A stretch of DNA of 64,000 nucleotides from Pholis gunnellus (GCA_910591455.2 OU342823.1:2619501-2683500), one strand, 5' to 3'. Positions 33,901 through 46,394 are shown, numbered from the stretch's first letter. Notes: a model not told the origin generated them from the sequence alone. Translations and numbers: made by a program.

Positions 33901-35282
33901 TTGGTTTGACCCTTCCCCCCTGATTTTATACTAAATCACCTGCTTTATGTGTTGCATATTCACACATATGTGTTTACCTTACAGTCAGTACAGGCTATAT
34001 GATGTAAAATGACATGCAAAAAGAAACAATACTGTTGTTATCGCACACTAAATAACTTACATATTGTTGTGTCATTCATACGCTAGGCTGCTTAAACTTA
34101 ACTTTTAGTCTCAATTAAAGCAAGGGTTGGTAAAACTAGCTAGATTTTAAAATTCATCCAACAAAAAAACAGCCCAGTGTTGCCAACTTTTTTCAATTAA
34201 AGTAGCTAGCAGCACGAGATCCAAAAGTCCTTACATTTAGCGAGAGAGGCACCAAGTGGACTACCTCTTTAAAAGAATGTGTCATATCTAGCAACGAGGT
34301 CAACCCCACCTCCTCACTAAGGTCAAAGTTTATGACCCTTTGTTGCTCAGTGTTGCTCAGTGTTGAGAGGCTTCATGAATCATTCCTAAGATAGGACTCC
34401 TTTCTACATGTTTTAGGCTTAGCTAGGAGCTCACTGAGAGTATTCTCAGAATATTTGTGCATACGGGCTCAGATTCCACTCCTTTAGTCAGAGCACAGCA
34501 TGGACAGACAGACATACAGAGTGAGGGAGAGGAGAAGAAGTACTCATCAATGGAAGGAGAGGGGGCAGAAGCAGAGGGCGTGACACAATTGCCTTCTAGT
34601 ACTTGTTATGACCCAAGTCTCTGGTGCAAATAATAAAGATTTCTTGGTCACTTTTGCATTTACAGAATATTGCTTTGAACAACAGGGGAGCTTGTAGCTT
34701 CGAAATGTGTAATTAGGACTAACAAAAAGGGATCAATCATTGTGACAATGAGGGCTGAGATTATATGGCTTTCTGAAGGTAAAATATATGTATAATGTAT
34801 GTACGACAATATTTACTTATTAGAATATGCTAAGTAAAAGGGTAGGTTCATAAAGCTAAGCTTCAGCCTACACTTTTTCTGTTGTTTTTAATTTATTTTA
34901 ATTAATCAAATGTGTTGATGGTGTGTAATCTTCATGCAATCCTTTTGGAAAATTGTTAATAAGGCCTTCAATAAATGAAGACTTCTTCTGTAGTGTCACT
35001 CAGTATCATACAATATGTTTAATGAACAGTCTGATCACGCCCTTTGCGTTCACACCTGGCATTTCTCCTTAGCGTTGCGATCCGATCTCATTTCTCCCGT
35101 GCTCTATGCAAAGCAGGCGAGTAGGTGGAAATGTGGCATTCTCAACAAAAAACAAACATGGCAGGTGCAATTACTAGGCGAGGTACCGTGCAGCCCGAAT
35201 TTACTTTTCACTTCAGGCATAAAGAGTGGCATTTCATTCACAGAGGTGATAGTGTTGAGCAGCGCTGCAGCTGTACTGGAAG
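33901..35282. other. Non-coding sequence, no gene seen
   Basis: AT-rich and unique-looking. No frame is supported. Confidence 0.4.
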
Positions 35283-35351
35283 AGTCTATATATACAGTAT
35301 ATATATATATATATATACTGTATATATACTGTATATATATATATATATATG
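35283..35351. repeat. (TA)n with palindromic acagta/tactgt blocks
   Basis: TA dinucleotides interrupted by tacagta, tactgta and tactgta, which makes the array self-complementary over most of its length. It is likely to be a slippage and cruciform hotspot. Confidence 0.9.
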
Positions 35352-35829
35352 TGTACAAACAAACATCACACTTACCTGATCCTGTGGGCTCCTTCATTGT
35401 TTGTGGAGTGTCCACTTTTAATGGCATTTATTGTCGAAGTAAAGTATTCTCTTGGGCCATTTTATGCTTTTATTACATCGTTCATATCAGGCAAGTTATG
35501 GGAAATCAAGAGATAGAGATAGGCGATACCAAAGTTTAAAAAAAAAGGTATTATAATTTCAACGATACCGATACTGAAAAAAAAAAAGAAAAGTCCTTAC
35601 ACGTATACACAAACTGACCATTGATAGCAAATCTGCTTAAAAAGCAATATGAGTACAATTAAATTCACATATTTCTGCCACAAAGTATAAAATCATTTTA
35701 CAGTATTTTACAGAAGTATTATTGAATAATACTACTTGCAAGGTGTGTTGTTCTGGCTACTGCTTTAACTGCGTTACTGGATAACCTCACCTCAGTATGT
35801 CCGCGACTTGCCAGAAGTCGGTTTATTGT

Positions 35830-36000
35830 ATGGTAAATGGTCTTGCATTCATATAGTGCCTTCCTGGTCTTCTGTCAACTCAATTTGCAATACGATCTTA
35901 TAGCTTTTGAAGTTAAATCTTTTGCCAACTGATAAGCTTGCTCTGTAATTAAGACACACCCATTTGTCATTCACACTCGGGAAAAAGTTATTGTGTCATC
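35830..36000 (+). repeat. Decayed copy of the 17560-17835 repeat family
   Basis: tggtaaatggtcttgcattc, atatagtgccttcctggtct, tctgtcaactcaattt and acccatttgtcattcacact follow the order of the family's 5' part. Strongly diverged. Confidence 0.45.
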
Positions 36001-36624
36001 CATTCCTCATCAAAATTATACATTTATGGCATTTTATTGTCCTGGTTATTTTCTGCGGTCAACCCTTAATGTCACGGCACCACTGATTTAACCAAACTTG
36101 AAAGCATCGTAAAGCGTTTAATTGACAGATGATTGGCAATTAACCATTTGTCTGTGAAGTTGATTGGATAGACATTTAAACAGGTTTAAAAAGTGACTTT
36201 GTGTTTTCAACCTCATGTACATATCTTTTGAACCTTTAGCATGCCCCATCAAACTGGTAGCAATCTACCGGTAGCTTGCGAGTGACTTGTTGGAGACCCC
36301 CGATCTACGGAGTCTGAATGCCACGAGACAGCAGCGTCACTCGGATGAATAACAAAATATCCCTCCACCCCCCCAAACCCAGAGGATTTCAGAGGCTGAG
36401 TCCCTGTTTTGTTACCCCCTTCCCAACCCATATCAAGGACCTGTCAAAAAATTAGTTCCACCTCGATTCACTCACCCTCCTCCTCTCCCTCCCACCACCC
36501 GAGCCAGAGCCTGCCTCCTTCCCCTGCTCTGTGCGATAGTCGATCGCTCATGGATAAACGGAGCTAATATGTGCCAGTAAGTAATGAGGAGCAGATCGAG
36601 CTTCGCAACAACACCAAGAAGTAG

Positions 36625-36625
36625 C

Positions 36626-36692
<67 letters not shown>

Positions 36693-36781
36693 GAGAGGGA
36701 GAGAGAGGGAGAGAGAGAGAAAGAGGAGGTGATAGAGAAAAATAGAATAGGGGAGTTGTGGTGGGGGGGGGGGGGGGGGGG
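36625..36781. repeat. Composite (TA)n-(GA)n-poly(G) tract
   Basis: TA array 36625-36648, then GA array to about 36720, a purine-rich bridge and about 19 consecutive G at 36763-36781. One strand is almost all purine over 130 bp. Confidence 0.95.
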
Positions 36782-36789
36782 TTTGTGGT

Positions 36790-37050
36790 GGTGACAAGAA
36801 CCTTGACAGTTAATTATCTGGAGAATATGGCAATCAGAGCAGCAATGAGTGTTTCTCAGCGTCTCCCTGTTATTTGGTCCTTGGGGACGTGTCGTCGAAT
36901 TCATTCGACAGACAATCTGCTGAAGGCTGAAGGCCTCTCTGCTCCTCTCTGCTCCTCTCTGCTCAGCTGTGTCTGTTGCCAAACCATTCTACTTTCTCTG
37001 ATTATTCACCTTGACGAGAATTTCTCTCCGGTTGCCCGGGAGTCACGCTT
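36790..37050. other. Candidate conserved non-coding element
   Basis: Non-repetitive island (cagttaattatctggagaat, atggcaatcagagcagcaat, tgttatttggtccttgggga) plus a small tgctcctctc triplication at 36935-36965. No exon structure. Confidence 0.3.
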
Positions 37051-37794
37051 TCGCACAAGTAGCTTGAGGTTTGTTGCCTCCATCTGTACTCACATTAGGG
37101 TTACATCAGTGCATACGTTCGGTCAATATGAAAATCGTAAAGAAAGAAAGAAAAAAAGAACATTTACCATCAGTGTTCTGTGGCCGAGCTGATTTGCTGT
37201 TTTTCAATTTGTCCATTTTCTGTCTTGGGAGTTTGTTTGTGGTGCTCAAACTAAGAGTAAAGACAACTAACATATTTACAAAAATAAAACAAGGTATTAC
37301 TGACGGCGGCCGAAATAAAGACAGCAAAAAAGGCTAAAAACTGGCAGATTCCTATGCAGCATTATCCAAGTGTCTTGTTCTCCATTCATTGGCTCATGAT
37401 AAGTCAATTAAGACTATTCATAACTATTTTCCGAAGGCCCATTATTCCGGAAATACAAACTTTCCTTCCAACAAACAGAAGCATATGGTTAATTATTATG
37501 TAGAATGACATCACCTCCAGATTTTTTTTCCTACAGACTAAGGCATGAATGACGGACCACTCTATTACTTTACTAGTTACTTTTGTTGGTTGGGTTGGTC
37601 AGGTGATGAGTGAGGTCAGTTAGGTTCAGGGTAAGGTAATCAGGTTAAACTAACCAAAGGCAGATTAGGGCTAGTCATGCCTTCCCAGGGTTGGAAAGAA
37701 AATCTGTAAGATCCAACAACAGCATTCTGAATAATAATTAGCCATGTGCTTCTATGTGTTGCACTGGACCGTTTGTATTTTTGGAGCATCGGGC
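37051..37794. other. Non-coding sequence, no gene seen
   Basis: No supported gene. It has an A-rich run at 37140-37160. Confidence 0.4.
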
Positions 37795-37985
37795 CTTCAA
37801 AACAATTGAATGGTTTGTTTTTTCAGGATAACAGGCTGTTGGATAAATGGGCTTTCATAATAATGGGCCATGGGAGTTTAGCTGCTGCTCTAAACAATGC
37901 CATAAGAGTGGTGAACCAGAAGAGTAAAAGGTTATGGGCCGGACAGCTAAACAGTGAGCTAAAATTCAAAGTTTGAACCACTTTA
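37795..37985. other. Candidate conserved non-coding element
   Basis: High-complexity block with tgggctttcataataatggg, ccatgggagtttagctgctg and cttataaaatt-like cores. Composition and motif density are unlike the neighbouring AT-rich DNA. A regulatory role is inferred only. Confidence 0.3.
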
Positions 37986-39259
37986 AACATGATGAAATCT
38001 ATATGACACCTACGCATTACACCAAAAGTGTATTTATGATATGGTAAACTAAAATATTTTCTTGTATTTACATTATTTCCTCCATGCCATATTTTCATCC
38101 AGACTCGGCCACAGCCACAAGTCCAGTGCTGGTATCACAACATCATACTGTACTCTAAAGTTATTCAAGCATAATTCCTTGCTTGTTTTGACAGCATTGG
38201 ATATTTTTAAAACCTCCCATGTGCCTTGCTTGTATTTACAGTCGATACACCCCCGTTGTTGCAACAATCTTATTCCATCACATGGACCATTAACGTGCCA
38301 TCTCTCATATCTCGTTATGTCCTTTGAAAGTCCTACGTAATGTTACACAAGTCCTGCAGTGAAGGCAGGGTTGGATTGATAATCAGGCCACTCTGATTCA
38401 GTTTAAAAAGTGCCTGCTGCTTGCTGCAGGCCTGGCTGCCTCTCCCAAGGATCGCCCCCGGTCACAGCCCTTCATTTGCTTTTTTTGGTTTACAGCCATT
38501 ACACACAAACACACAATGGCCTCTCTACAAGTGACTGACTCTGACCCACCAAACAGTCCTAGAGCCGAGGTCATTTGAAGGAAAAGAGAGAGAGCCCAAG
38601 CAGGGAGGACCTAGTCGGTAGAGGTCAATCTTCCTGGTCAATATATGGACAATGTTTGGACACAAATAAGCATAGAACAATTCCCGGCTATCCGCCCACT
38701 CTCTGAAGCTCATCTACCTTCAGGCCGTAAAATACAGACAGGCGCACCATAACTCTCTTCTGGGAGGCAGGATGGGGGCTGGTTTGTGTGCACTTCTGGA
38801 AAGTGATAGAAAAAAGTTCCTGGTTTCTTCTCCCTTTTTTACTCATTCAGTTCCGAATTGACATTGCGTTTTCGGGTTTGCTTGTTTATGGTATGTATTT
38901 GTGTGTATGTGTGTGTGTGTGTGTCAGCCAGCAATGAGTGATGCAATACATTCCTACTGATATTTGCAAAACCATGGTAGTTTTGCTTCACCTTTAGTGC
39001 TTTAGTGCAGAATTTCAAGAACTTCTTATTTGTCAAATACTGACGCTTGGTCAGTTGCCCTCAGAGTCTGATTCCAAGGCACCCTTTAGTGTGTATGGGA
39101 CTCCAAACCCATCCATGTCATTGTTAGACAGTGAGAGCAACTTGCGTGGAATCCACTTTGGAAAGAAGTCGTGGTGGTTGGTTGGATCAAACAGACAATA
39201 GGACTTTCAACCAGCAGACCACTGTTCATGTTCCACGTGAAAGTCAAATTGAGTAAAAT
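37986..39259. other. Non-coding; weak conserved-element candidate 38340-38480
   Basis: No gene. The piece ggttggattgataatcaggc through cccttcatttgcttttttgg is complex and non-repetitive. A (GT)n lies at 38905-38925. Confidence 0.3.
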
Positions 39260-39545
39260 GAAATCCTTCAATTAAATTATGTATGTAAAGTTATGTAACA
39301 AAGGTACTTATTTTAACCCAAACCAAGTACTTTTGTCACCTAAAGCTAGCCAACCTTAAATACTAAGCTACCCTACGTTGGAAGTTTATTTTTAAAAAAA
39401 CACTATGCATGTACCGAGCTGAAACTGACAGGCCGTCCCTGACATCTCCAAAACTGAGGCTAAAAGGCTACCTAGAGGCTAAAAGGCTACATAGTTTGAA
39501 GGGTATGGCCACTGACCAAGCATCGGTATATGACAAGTAAGAATG
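39260..39545 (+). repeat. Mosaic of dispersed-repeat fragments
   Basis: Holds taacccaaaccaagtacttt and acctaaagctagccaacctt (aaacctaac family) followed by a ggctaaaaggctac direct duplication at 39459-39493. It ends with gccactgaccaagcatcggt, the actgaccaagc phrase of the 60070 family. Confidence 0.4.
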
Positions 39546-39969
39546 TGTTGTCACACTATAAAAGGCAAAATGTATCCATGCGTCATCGCAAATATTTCGT
39601 TCTAGGAGCTTGGTGATACAGGGACATGGGTAAGAAGGTGACCTACTGTAGCTACTGAGCTAACCTCCCACATGCTAGCCAGGCATGAGACACTAGCATT
39701 AAATAACAATAATACCGAAGCTTAGTGAATACATTATCTATTTACACATATATTTATTGTGTGTCAACAGGATAGTGCATTAGTTGAAATAAGATTAACA
39801 ACAATGCTAACAGTAAATACATATGTAATTGGCCAATGGGTATGTTTTGTCACACAGACACAACCCTGACCCTGAGTAGCCAATTTACATATACATAACT
39901 GAAGACGGGACTGAACAGATGAAGGAAGAAAGCTACTTACTGATACACCCACCTCACCCTGCCTGTAGA

Positions 39970-39972
39970 AAC

Positions 39973-39999
<27 letters not shown>
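39970..39999. repeat. (TA)n microsatellite
   Basis: About 14 TA units followed by tatgtatatgtgtg. Confidence 0.95.
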
Positions 40000-40005
<6 letters not shown>

Positions 40006-40189
40006 GTGTGTATTTAGAGAAATATATAAGCTTATACACTTCTTTACATTCATGAGAGTTCCTTTGTTGAACGCTTGTATATTTTGTATTGTTTAATAGC
40101 AAACCTGCAGATCTCAAAGAAGAGCCCGGCGTTGTCATTTGAACCGTCACAGAAACCACCAGCAGCAGTTGTGTCCCTCTTGCTCCCTG

Positions 40190-40460
40190 ACGGCCCCTCT
40201 CAGGCTCATCACATGATTACCTCCTCCTTCATCCTGCTGACCTCTTGAACCAAAAGTAGCATCAGAGGCCCAGGTGGAGGTTCTCGTTATGCAAAGCTCT
40301 GCGAATCAAGGCCAGAAGGTCACCGATCGACAACCCGCAGTGGAGCAGCTCTGCCTTCGACTCAGAGGCTGCTGCTTGTTAGCGCAACACCCAAGCTCCT
40401 TAGTATTACAGGACGGATCGCTGTCGCTCATTAACGAGTCGTCTGCAGAGGCTCCGGCGT
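40190..40460. other. Candidate conserved element or exon
   Basis: GC-rich relative to the flanks, with octamer-like ttatgcaaagc and ctcattaacgagtc palindromic pairing. A 62-codon frame starts at 40274 (MEVLVMQSSANQGQKVTDRQ) and is open to 40462, but has no known domain. I favour a non-coding conserved element. Confidence 0.25.
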
Positions 40461-40659
40461 AGCAACGATGCTGAATTACAGACAAGCTAATGCAAGAGAT
40501 AACGCACTTGTTTGATGTGTTTCCCATATAGATACACACACATAACGAAGCCAACTGTCAAGTTATTAATTTAAAGAACAACATATGAGAAAAACTAACA
40601 ATAGCATGTTGGTGCATGAGTGAAAAAGTGCAACGTTGTATCGGCGCAGCAACACAAAA

Positions 40660-40830
40660 CATAACGTCAACCAAAAACCAAATGGGTGTCTCTGGGAAGC
40701 CTTGTCCCCTAAAAATGACGTTCCCGTACAACAAAACTACATTGTGAATTATGTTTCAAAACATAATTTTTTTTCTACTAAACCTAACAAAGTAGCTTTG
40801 TTTGTTTTGTTTCAGTTCACGTTCACATTC
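40660..40830 (+). repeat. Dispersed repeat (aaacctaac family), copy 3
   Basis: Contains cccctaaaaatgacgttccc, ttctactaaacctaacaaag and tagctttgtttgttttg, parallel to the copies near 9660 and 33780. Confidence 0.45.
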
Positions 40831-41649
40831 ACTACGTGTGTCAAACTGGTTACAGCGACCTTAATCCGGGAGAAATTACATTCACCTAGAAACATAAGTG
40901 AGAGCGCAGTTTAGTTGTATGGTACGGTTAATATATATATATATGTATAGTTACTTTACTATATTGTAGTGTTGCCTCTGTGTTGTTCTTGTCTTGAATG
41001 TGAGAGACAACGTTAACAGTGCGGTGATTTTCCTTGTTCAGTCGGATGCTGATCTTCCTTCTATTGATTCATGGGACAAAGCCATTTACCCGGACTTGTC
41101 CGCTTGTCAGGAGAGTAGAAACACAGGTTCTGTTACGCAATAACCAATCATCAGATACTGTTTTTTTTTCTGGTGAGGACCATGAACGTGTTTAAGGGTT
41201 TGCAGCTACTCCAGTAATGGTGAGGCATTTTTACCTATCAAACCTCATTATGTGTACAGATCAGATGATGCATACAGCGACTGTATACAGACTTTCCGCC
41301 TTCTGTTTGCCTTTGTGAGCGCATGTGTGTGTGTGTGTGTAAAATGAGTGTGTACTGTTTCTATAATATCACGTATATGTCTAGTGCAGTAGAATGCATT
41401 TTGATGGACATTCAATGACTCATTCTGATGCAACAACAAGATTTGTGTTTGTTTGTGGACTACAGATAAAACATTTATTTATTATTTTTATTTTTTTATT
41501 ATAATTAGTTTCATTGTGATGATGTGTCAATCTGTTGATGGGGTGTGTGTTCTAAACTACACTCCTCTGGTTTACAGTAGGACACACGGACACGGTCGCC
41601 TTTGGTCGTCGGTCTCCAGTTGAAAGACATTCAATTAGTTATTATTCAA
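40831..41649. other. Non-coding sequence, no gene seen
   Basis: AT-rich with a short TA run (40932-40945) and a GT run (41322-41341). No gene supported. Confidence 0.4.
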
Positions 41650-42420
41650 AGTTTGGATCCCAACCTGTCTGAGGTTTTAAAGTGGTCACCATTAAAAAAG
41701 TTCCACCATCACCAGCTCATTAAAATGGCTTCCATGCAATTACCCCTGCTGCCCACACATGTAAGTGTTACCATTTGAAATAAAGGTTTTTTTTCACATG
41801 AGAAGGTGGTAGTGATATCAACACCGTGTGTTTTTCAGCTGGATGTCCTTTGTTCCATTTCCAGCCAGCAGCGATTGGTCGGAGCAAAAATAAGCCCAAA
41901 TTACGACGTTGTTGGGCATCAGGGAGGCGATGTCAGGGTAAGAGCTTTAATTGATAGATGCAAGAAATCTTCCAGGGACCTCTTGGTAACTTGGATCTAC
42001 TTGTTTCGAGTTCTTTACTGTCATGTGCTCAATTACAGGGAAGAACTCACGGCCAAAAACAATCTGAGATCTCATGCTCCCTCCAACAATGCTTATTATG
42101 TATAAAAAGAAAATCACGCAGAGAATATGAAACCAGGATATTAAATTGTTACTGTGCACTTTCAGCTCTTCATCGGGCTGTGCGATTATAATTACTGGCC
42201 CAGCCTATGTTGGACCCTGTGTCATTGTGGCAGGTTTCAGTGTTACGGCAATTGGCGAATATTCCTTCCCCGTTCACTTCCATTCTTTGCGATCGAAGGG
42301 GCGAATAAAACGAATGTGCTTTTTGGCATTCAGTGTGAATATTGCCTCTGTGGGCAGTGTTGATCAAATAAGCATCAAGGCTCTGTTGAGCTGCAAGTTT
42401 AGTTGAAAACAGTCAAGGCC
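41650..42420. other. Candidate conserved cluster with an exon-like block
   Basis: About 770 bp of complex, repeat-free DNA. Within it, 41839-41937 is preceded by gtgtgtttttcag and followed by CAGG|gtaaga-like sequence. Its 99 nt are open in one frame (LDVLCSISSQQRLVGAKISP and 13 more residues), so it could be an internal exon of 33 codons. Further right are ccagcctatgttggaccctg and gattataattactggccc, which look like conserved regulatory DNA. Neither reading can be proved from one genome. Confidence 0.3.
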
Positions 42421-42996
42421 AAAACCGAGCACCGCCCACCGACCGGAGCAGTATCGCCGGGGCGATGGTTACTCGCTGGCATTCGCTTGTGTAAATAATA
42501 AAGTGATTATTACTAAATGGTACTATCTAGTAACAGAAACCAAATTAAATGTAAAATGTGAACATAGATATAGTTTTTGTTTATAAAGTATTTTTCTGTG
42601 AAAGAGACTTGTTCGATTGAAGAAATGTCATGAACCGGAATCGATCAGCAGAATCTGAATTTTCACGGCTAAAATCCAAGCGATTCCCGAGCCGACCCGT
42701 AACATGGGACAGGCAGGTCAAACTGCCGGGATGTTCTGCTGACAGGAAACCTTCCGTGCTGCCATCATAAAACTGCTGCATGGAATTAATTTGGCTGCTA
42801 ATAGCGTATGGATTTGTTCTTTCTTTTTCTGTCTCCCTCTGTAACTGCTGTGCCAAACATGATGCTGTGCAGAGATTTGGCCTTGTGGCGCTTCAAAACC
42901 CTGTTCACTGCCTTTTGTAAGGCTGGGCTGCTTTGAAAAGACTGAGACCTTCCTGCAGAAGAAAAGCTGCCCACGGCCTCATCACAGCCTCACCCA

Positions 42997-42998
<2 letters not shown>
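42421..42998. other. Non-coding; weak conserved-element candidate
   Basis: Includes a complex region at 42600-42820 (aaaatccaagcgattcccga; aattaatttggctgctaata). The 91-codon minus-strand frame over it lacks a domain or splice support. Confidence 0.3.

Positions 42999-43054
<56 letters not shown>
42999..43054. repeat. (CT)n microsatellite
   Basis: About 28 CT units. Confidence 0.98.
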
Positions 43055-43057
<3 letters not shown>

Positions 43058-43662
43058 TGCAGCTCCCTCTGCCTCCATCAATTGGATTCTCAGCCCAATC
43101 AGATGTTTAGGCATGAATATTGGATGAATGCTTTTGCCAAAACATCTCAATACAGACAAAGTTGAAAATGTGCCTGAGTGAGTATGTGTGTATGTGTGTG
43201 TGTTATGAATATTTGAAAGCCTAATACTGACATTTACTTTTCGCTAGTGTGCTGTATTTTTAACGCTGAACAATTCACTGTCCCCAAGAAACAAGGAAGC
43301 AGACTCCCCCCCTCATAGATTTATATTAGAAAAGCAACTGAAAACCCATTATGAGATACTAAAAGTCTTTAACGTTTTATTCATATTTTTTACATTTTAT
43401 ATGCAGAAACTTTTCAGGAAAAAAACCCAGCAGGATTCCATGAATACTTTCATGCAGCTGCTGTCAGGATGGAGCCTCTATTGTATTGGACTGGCTGTTA
43501 TTTAACTAAATATTTAAATGATTCAAAAACAACAAATAATTGTGTTGCTGTGCTTTGTCTCCCCTCCATGTTTTTTCCATGCCTTCCTCTTGCTGTTTCA
43601 CCTCTAAAAGCACCTGCTGCGGCCGAACAATGAGCCGACAGCAGCTGACATACAGCAGGGGT

Positions 43663-43674
43663 CCACCAGGGGGC
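43663..43674 (+). promoter_or_regulatory. CTCF-core-like motif
   Basis: ccaccagggggc, followed by actaga, is a perfect match to the vertebrate CTCF core. It lies in otherwise non-repetitive DNA about 2.3 kb upstream of the CpG-rich promoter candidate, a position where an insulator or loop anchor would make sense. Occupancy is unknown. Confidence 0.45.
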
Positions 43675-44289
43675 ACTAGACCGCCATGGAACAGAGCGGG
43701 TCCCCCCCACCCTGACTCCACTCCTTTGTCTGCTATACATTAAGGAAGCATCTCCATCCCAGATAAAAAAAACAGTGTATGATTATTTTACCCCCCTAGT
43801 CGCCCTCAAAGACGGAATCCTCGAGAGATTTTAATTTCCTTCGACTCTGGAGACTCACGCGTGTCTGACACAGAAATGTAAATGTATTGCTCCTTTGCTC
43901 CGCTGAAATAAAGACGCTGCTGAAATGAAGCGTCCGCTTGGTCGGGTTTTATTCTGCCACTTTCCTCAAATATGAAAAGGAACAAAAACTCAAACACAAT
44001 CCTTGTCGAACGCAAACCGGCCACATCGATTGCCTCCTCCATCATTTTTCAATTGCCACTGAGAGAGATTTCCTGCGCGGCTTATTTTTCATTGGTGGGG
44101 GGGCTTTTTGGCCTTTATAATATAAAGCTAATGTAAAGGGAAAAGAGAGAGAACATGAAGGCTTGTTTGAGGCTTGTGTGCATTTCAATGTCCCTCCCTG
44201 CTTTGAAAAAAAGAATGGCACAGTATCACTGATCTGTTCTTGGATTTCTGTGTGTGTGTGTGTGTGTGTTCGCTCTGGACACCTACAGG

Positions 44290-44740
44290 GAATCTTATAC
44301 TATCCGACCATTATCTGCGGTTAGAAACGGGGTCTCTCGTTCCTTCTGCTCAAATGATTTTAAGCCTCGCTAATTGAAAATGTCAGCTGGAAAAGTCAAG
44401 GCCTGTTGCGGCGAGTTAAGAGACCAGTTGGCATTAAGAAGACCTTAAATCAGCCCTGAGGAAATTGGTTTCATTTTTCTTCTTGCTTTCATTCTTCATC
44501 CTCTTCATCCTCCTCCTCCTCCTCCTCCTCTCTTTTTTGCATTTTTTTTTGTTTCAAGAAAATTGCACAGGCGGCAGCGTCCTCCCTCCCAGGCCAGTAT
44601 ATTGGTCGATTCTTAAGACGCCGTGATCTGGTGCGGTCATTTCCATCGTTCTATTTTAATATCAGACGATATGTGTGACGTGTTTCATCCAGAGGAGCTG
44701 CTGCCTTTCGGTTTTAGTGTCTCGTGAAGCTCTGAATGCT
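44290..44740. other. Candidate conserved non-coding pair
   Basis: Two dense islands (44290-44470 and 44560-44740) separated by a CTCCTC run. The first holds gattttaagcctcgctaatt and gaaaatgtcagctggaaaag. The second holds ggccagtatattggtcgatt and ttttaatatcagacgatatg. No frames of interest. They lie 1-2 kb upstream of the promoter candidate. Confidence 0.3.
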
Positions 44741-45063
44741 GATTCAAAGTGATTTTTCAGCACTGTGCAAGAAATAGTGTGAGATCACAGTCAAAAATGT
44801 GAAATCTGAATTTTGGAGATGAAAACTGTTCAACTTTGAAGAACATTGTCTGTGTTTTTGGTTTTCTTCCCAGTTTTTTGGGAAAATTATCAAATAAAAA
44901 ATGTAGTCCTGCTAGTATTTGCTTAATAAAAAAGAAAAATGTATATCAGTGTGAACCTCCCCTCAGAGACAAAAGTGGAATAAGGAGGCATCTTGATGAC
45001 TCCTAACACCTTGTTACCTTTCCTTTTCAACAAACAAATGTTGTCAACACATGAACCACCCTC

Positions 45064-45104
<41 letters not shown>
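45064..45104. repeat. (CA)n microsatellite
   Basis: About 20 CA units. Confidence 0.97.
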
Positions 45105-45106
<2 letters not shown>

Positions 45107-45579
45107 CGAGGCTCTTGTCGGCCATGAGTGCTGCTCACAGTCGATGATGTGGTGTGTGTGGTGTGTCAGTGCATATGATTGCCAGATTCCTCTCCCTCTC
45201 TCCCCCCCTGCTTATTGTGTGTTTTCATCAGTCCCAAGGGGCCGACTCATTTTCCTCTCTTCCTACTCCTCCTAACCTTCCCATCATCAACAACATCATC
45301 ATCATCGTCATCCTTCGCTTTATTTCTGATGATTTTTTTTTACTTCTCCAGAATTGTAGTGGGTGCTGGTGGTGGAGGTGTTGGCCGAGGGCCGCAGAGC
45401 GCACAGCACATCAATTAATGCACCATTACTAGGTGCCAGGGTGTGTGTGTGTGTGTGTGACAGAGGGGCAGAGAAAGAAGTATGTGTGTGTGTGTGAGAA
45501 GCTCAAATCTAATTATTCTCTGGCTGTCCTCATAGCAGGGACAGAGTCCGTTAGACGGACTGCTGGTGGTTTTCATTGC

Positions 45580-45925
45580 TGCAATACCTCTCTCTGTTTC
45601 TTTACATCTCTCTCTTTATTTCCTCCCGTCTGCTCTCTCTCTCTCATCCTTCCCCGCATCCTGCCTCACCCCACCTCTCTCTCTCTCCATCTCTCTCCTC
45701 CTCCTCCTTCGTCCATCCTCCTCCTCCCTCCTCCCCCCTCCACCCATCCACCTCTACCTCCGTATCCCTCTCTCTCCTCTCTATCACTCTTTCGCAGATG
45801 CCACATCACACCGCACGCTCTCCCTTTCTCTCTCTCTCTGTTCTTCTTCTTCTTCTCTCTCTCTCATTCCTTCTCTCTCTCTCTCTCCCCTCCGTCTGCT
45901 CTCTGCTCTCTCTATCGTCAGTTGG
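45580..45925. repeat. Pyrimidine-rich low-complexity tract
   Basis: About 350 bp of ctctct, cctcctcc and tcttctt on the plus strand. Ser/Leu/Pro frames of more than 150 codons over it are composition artefacts. Such tracts are frequent just upstream of fish promoters. Confidence 0.85.
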
Positions 45926-46380
45926 TTTTGCCGCGGCGGAGCAACAACTGGCTTCTCTCGGCGCTCGGAGCGGAGAGAAGGGGCGAAGGCGAGAGCGGGG
46001 AAGAGTGGGAGAAGAGAAAGTGGTGGAGGACCGGGGTAGGAGAGGAAGAGGAGAAAAGGAAGAGGAGGTGGGGATCTTTTGTTAAGCATCCATTCCTCCC
46101 CTCATCCCCTCTCTTCTGGCAGCATCAGCACCACTAACCTCCTCCATCACCGCCAGCTCCCCCGTCTCCTGCCGGGATCTGCCTCCTCCTTCTCCTCGGG
46201 GAGCTCTTCCTGGAACTGCAAGGGGGAGGGAGATCACCACCTCCCAGCTACCGCGGACCCTCGGCAAAGGCGTCGGGAGGGAAAGGGGAGGGAATTTTTT
46301 TTAGAAGAGGCTGTCGGGAGAGCAGAGGAGAGGCAACACCCTGGGTTACAGGAGAGCAGAGGAGAGAAGAAGAAAAGAGG
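45926..46380 (+). promoter_or_regulatory. CpG-rich promoter and 5' untranslated exon candidate
   Basis: After the CT tract the sequence turns CpG-rich (gccgcggcggagcaacaact, cggcgctcggagcggagaga, accgcggaccctcggcaaag), the only clear CpG-island-like place in the window. It then becomes purine-rich and ends at agagg|gtaagagg (46381), a good splice donor. A non-coding first exon transcribed on the plus strand would fit. No TATA box is evident. The transcription start cannot be fixed from sequence. Confidence 0.4.
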
Positions 46381-46394
46381 GTAAGAGGGCCACC

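Noticed and set aside
35015..35539. 174-codon frame with a Tyr/Ile-rich centre
   Set aside because: The centre is the (TA)n array; the flanks have no exon features.
45433..46137. 234-codon Ser/Pro/Leu-rich frame
   Set aside because: Follows a pyrimidine-rich low-complexity tract in three frames at once, the mark of composition rather than coding.
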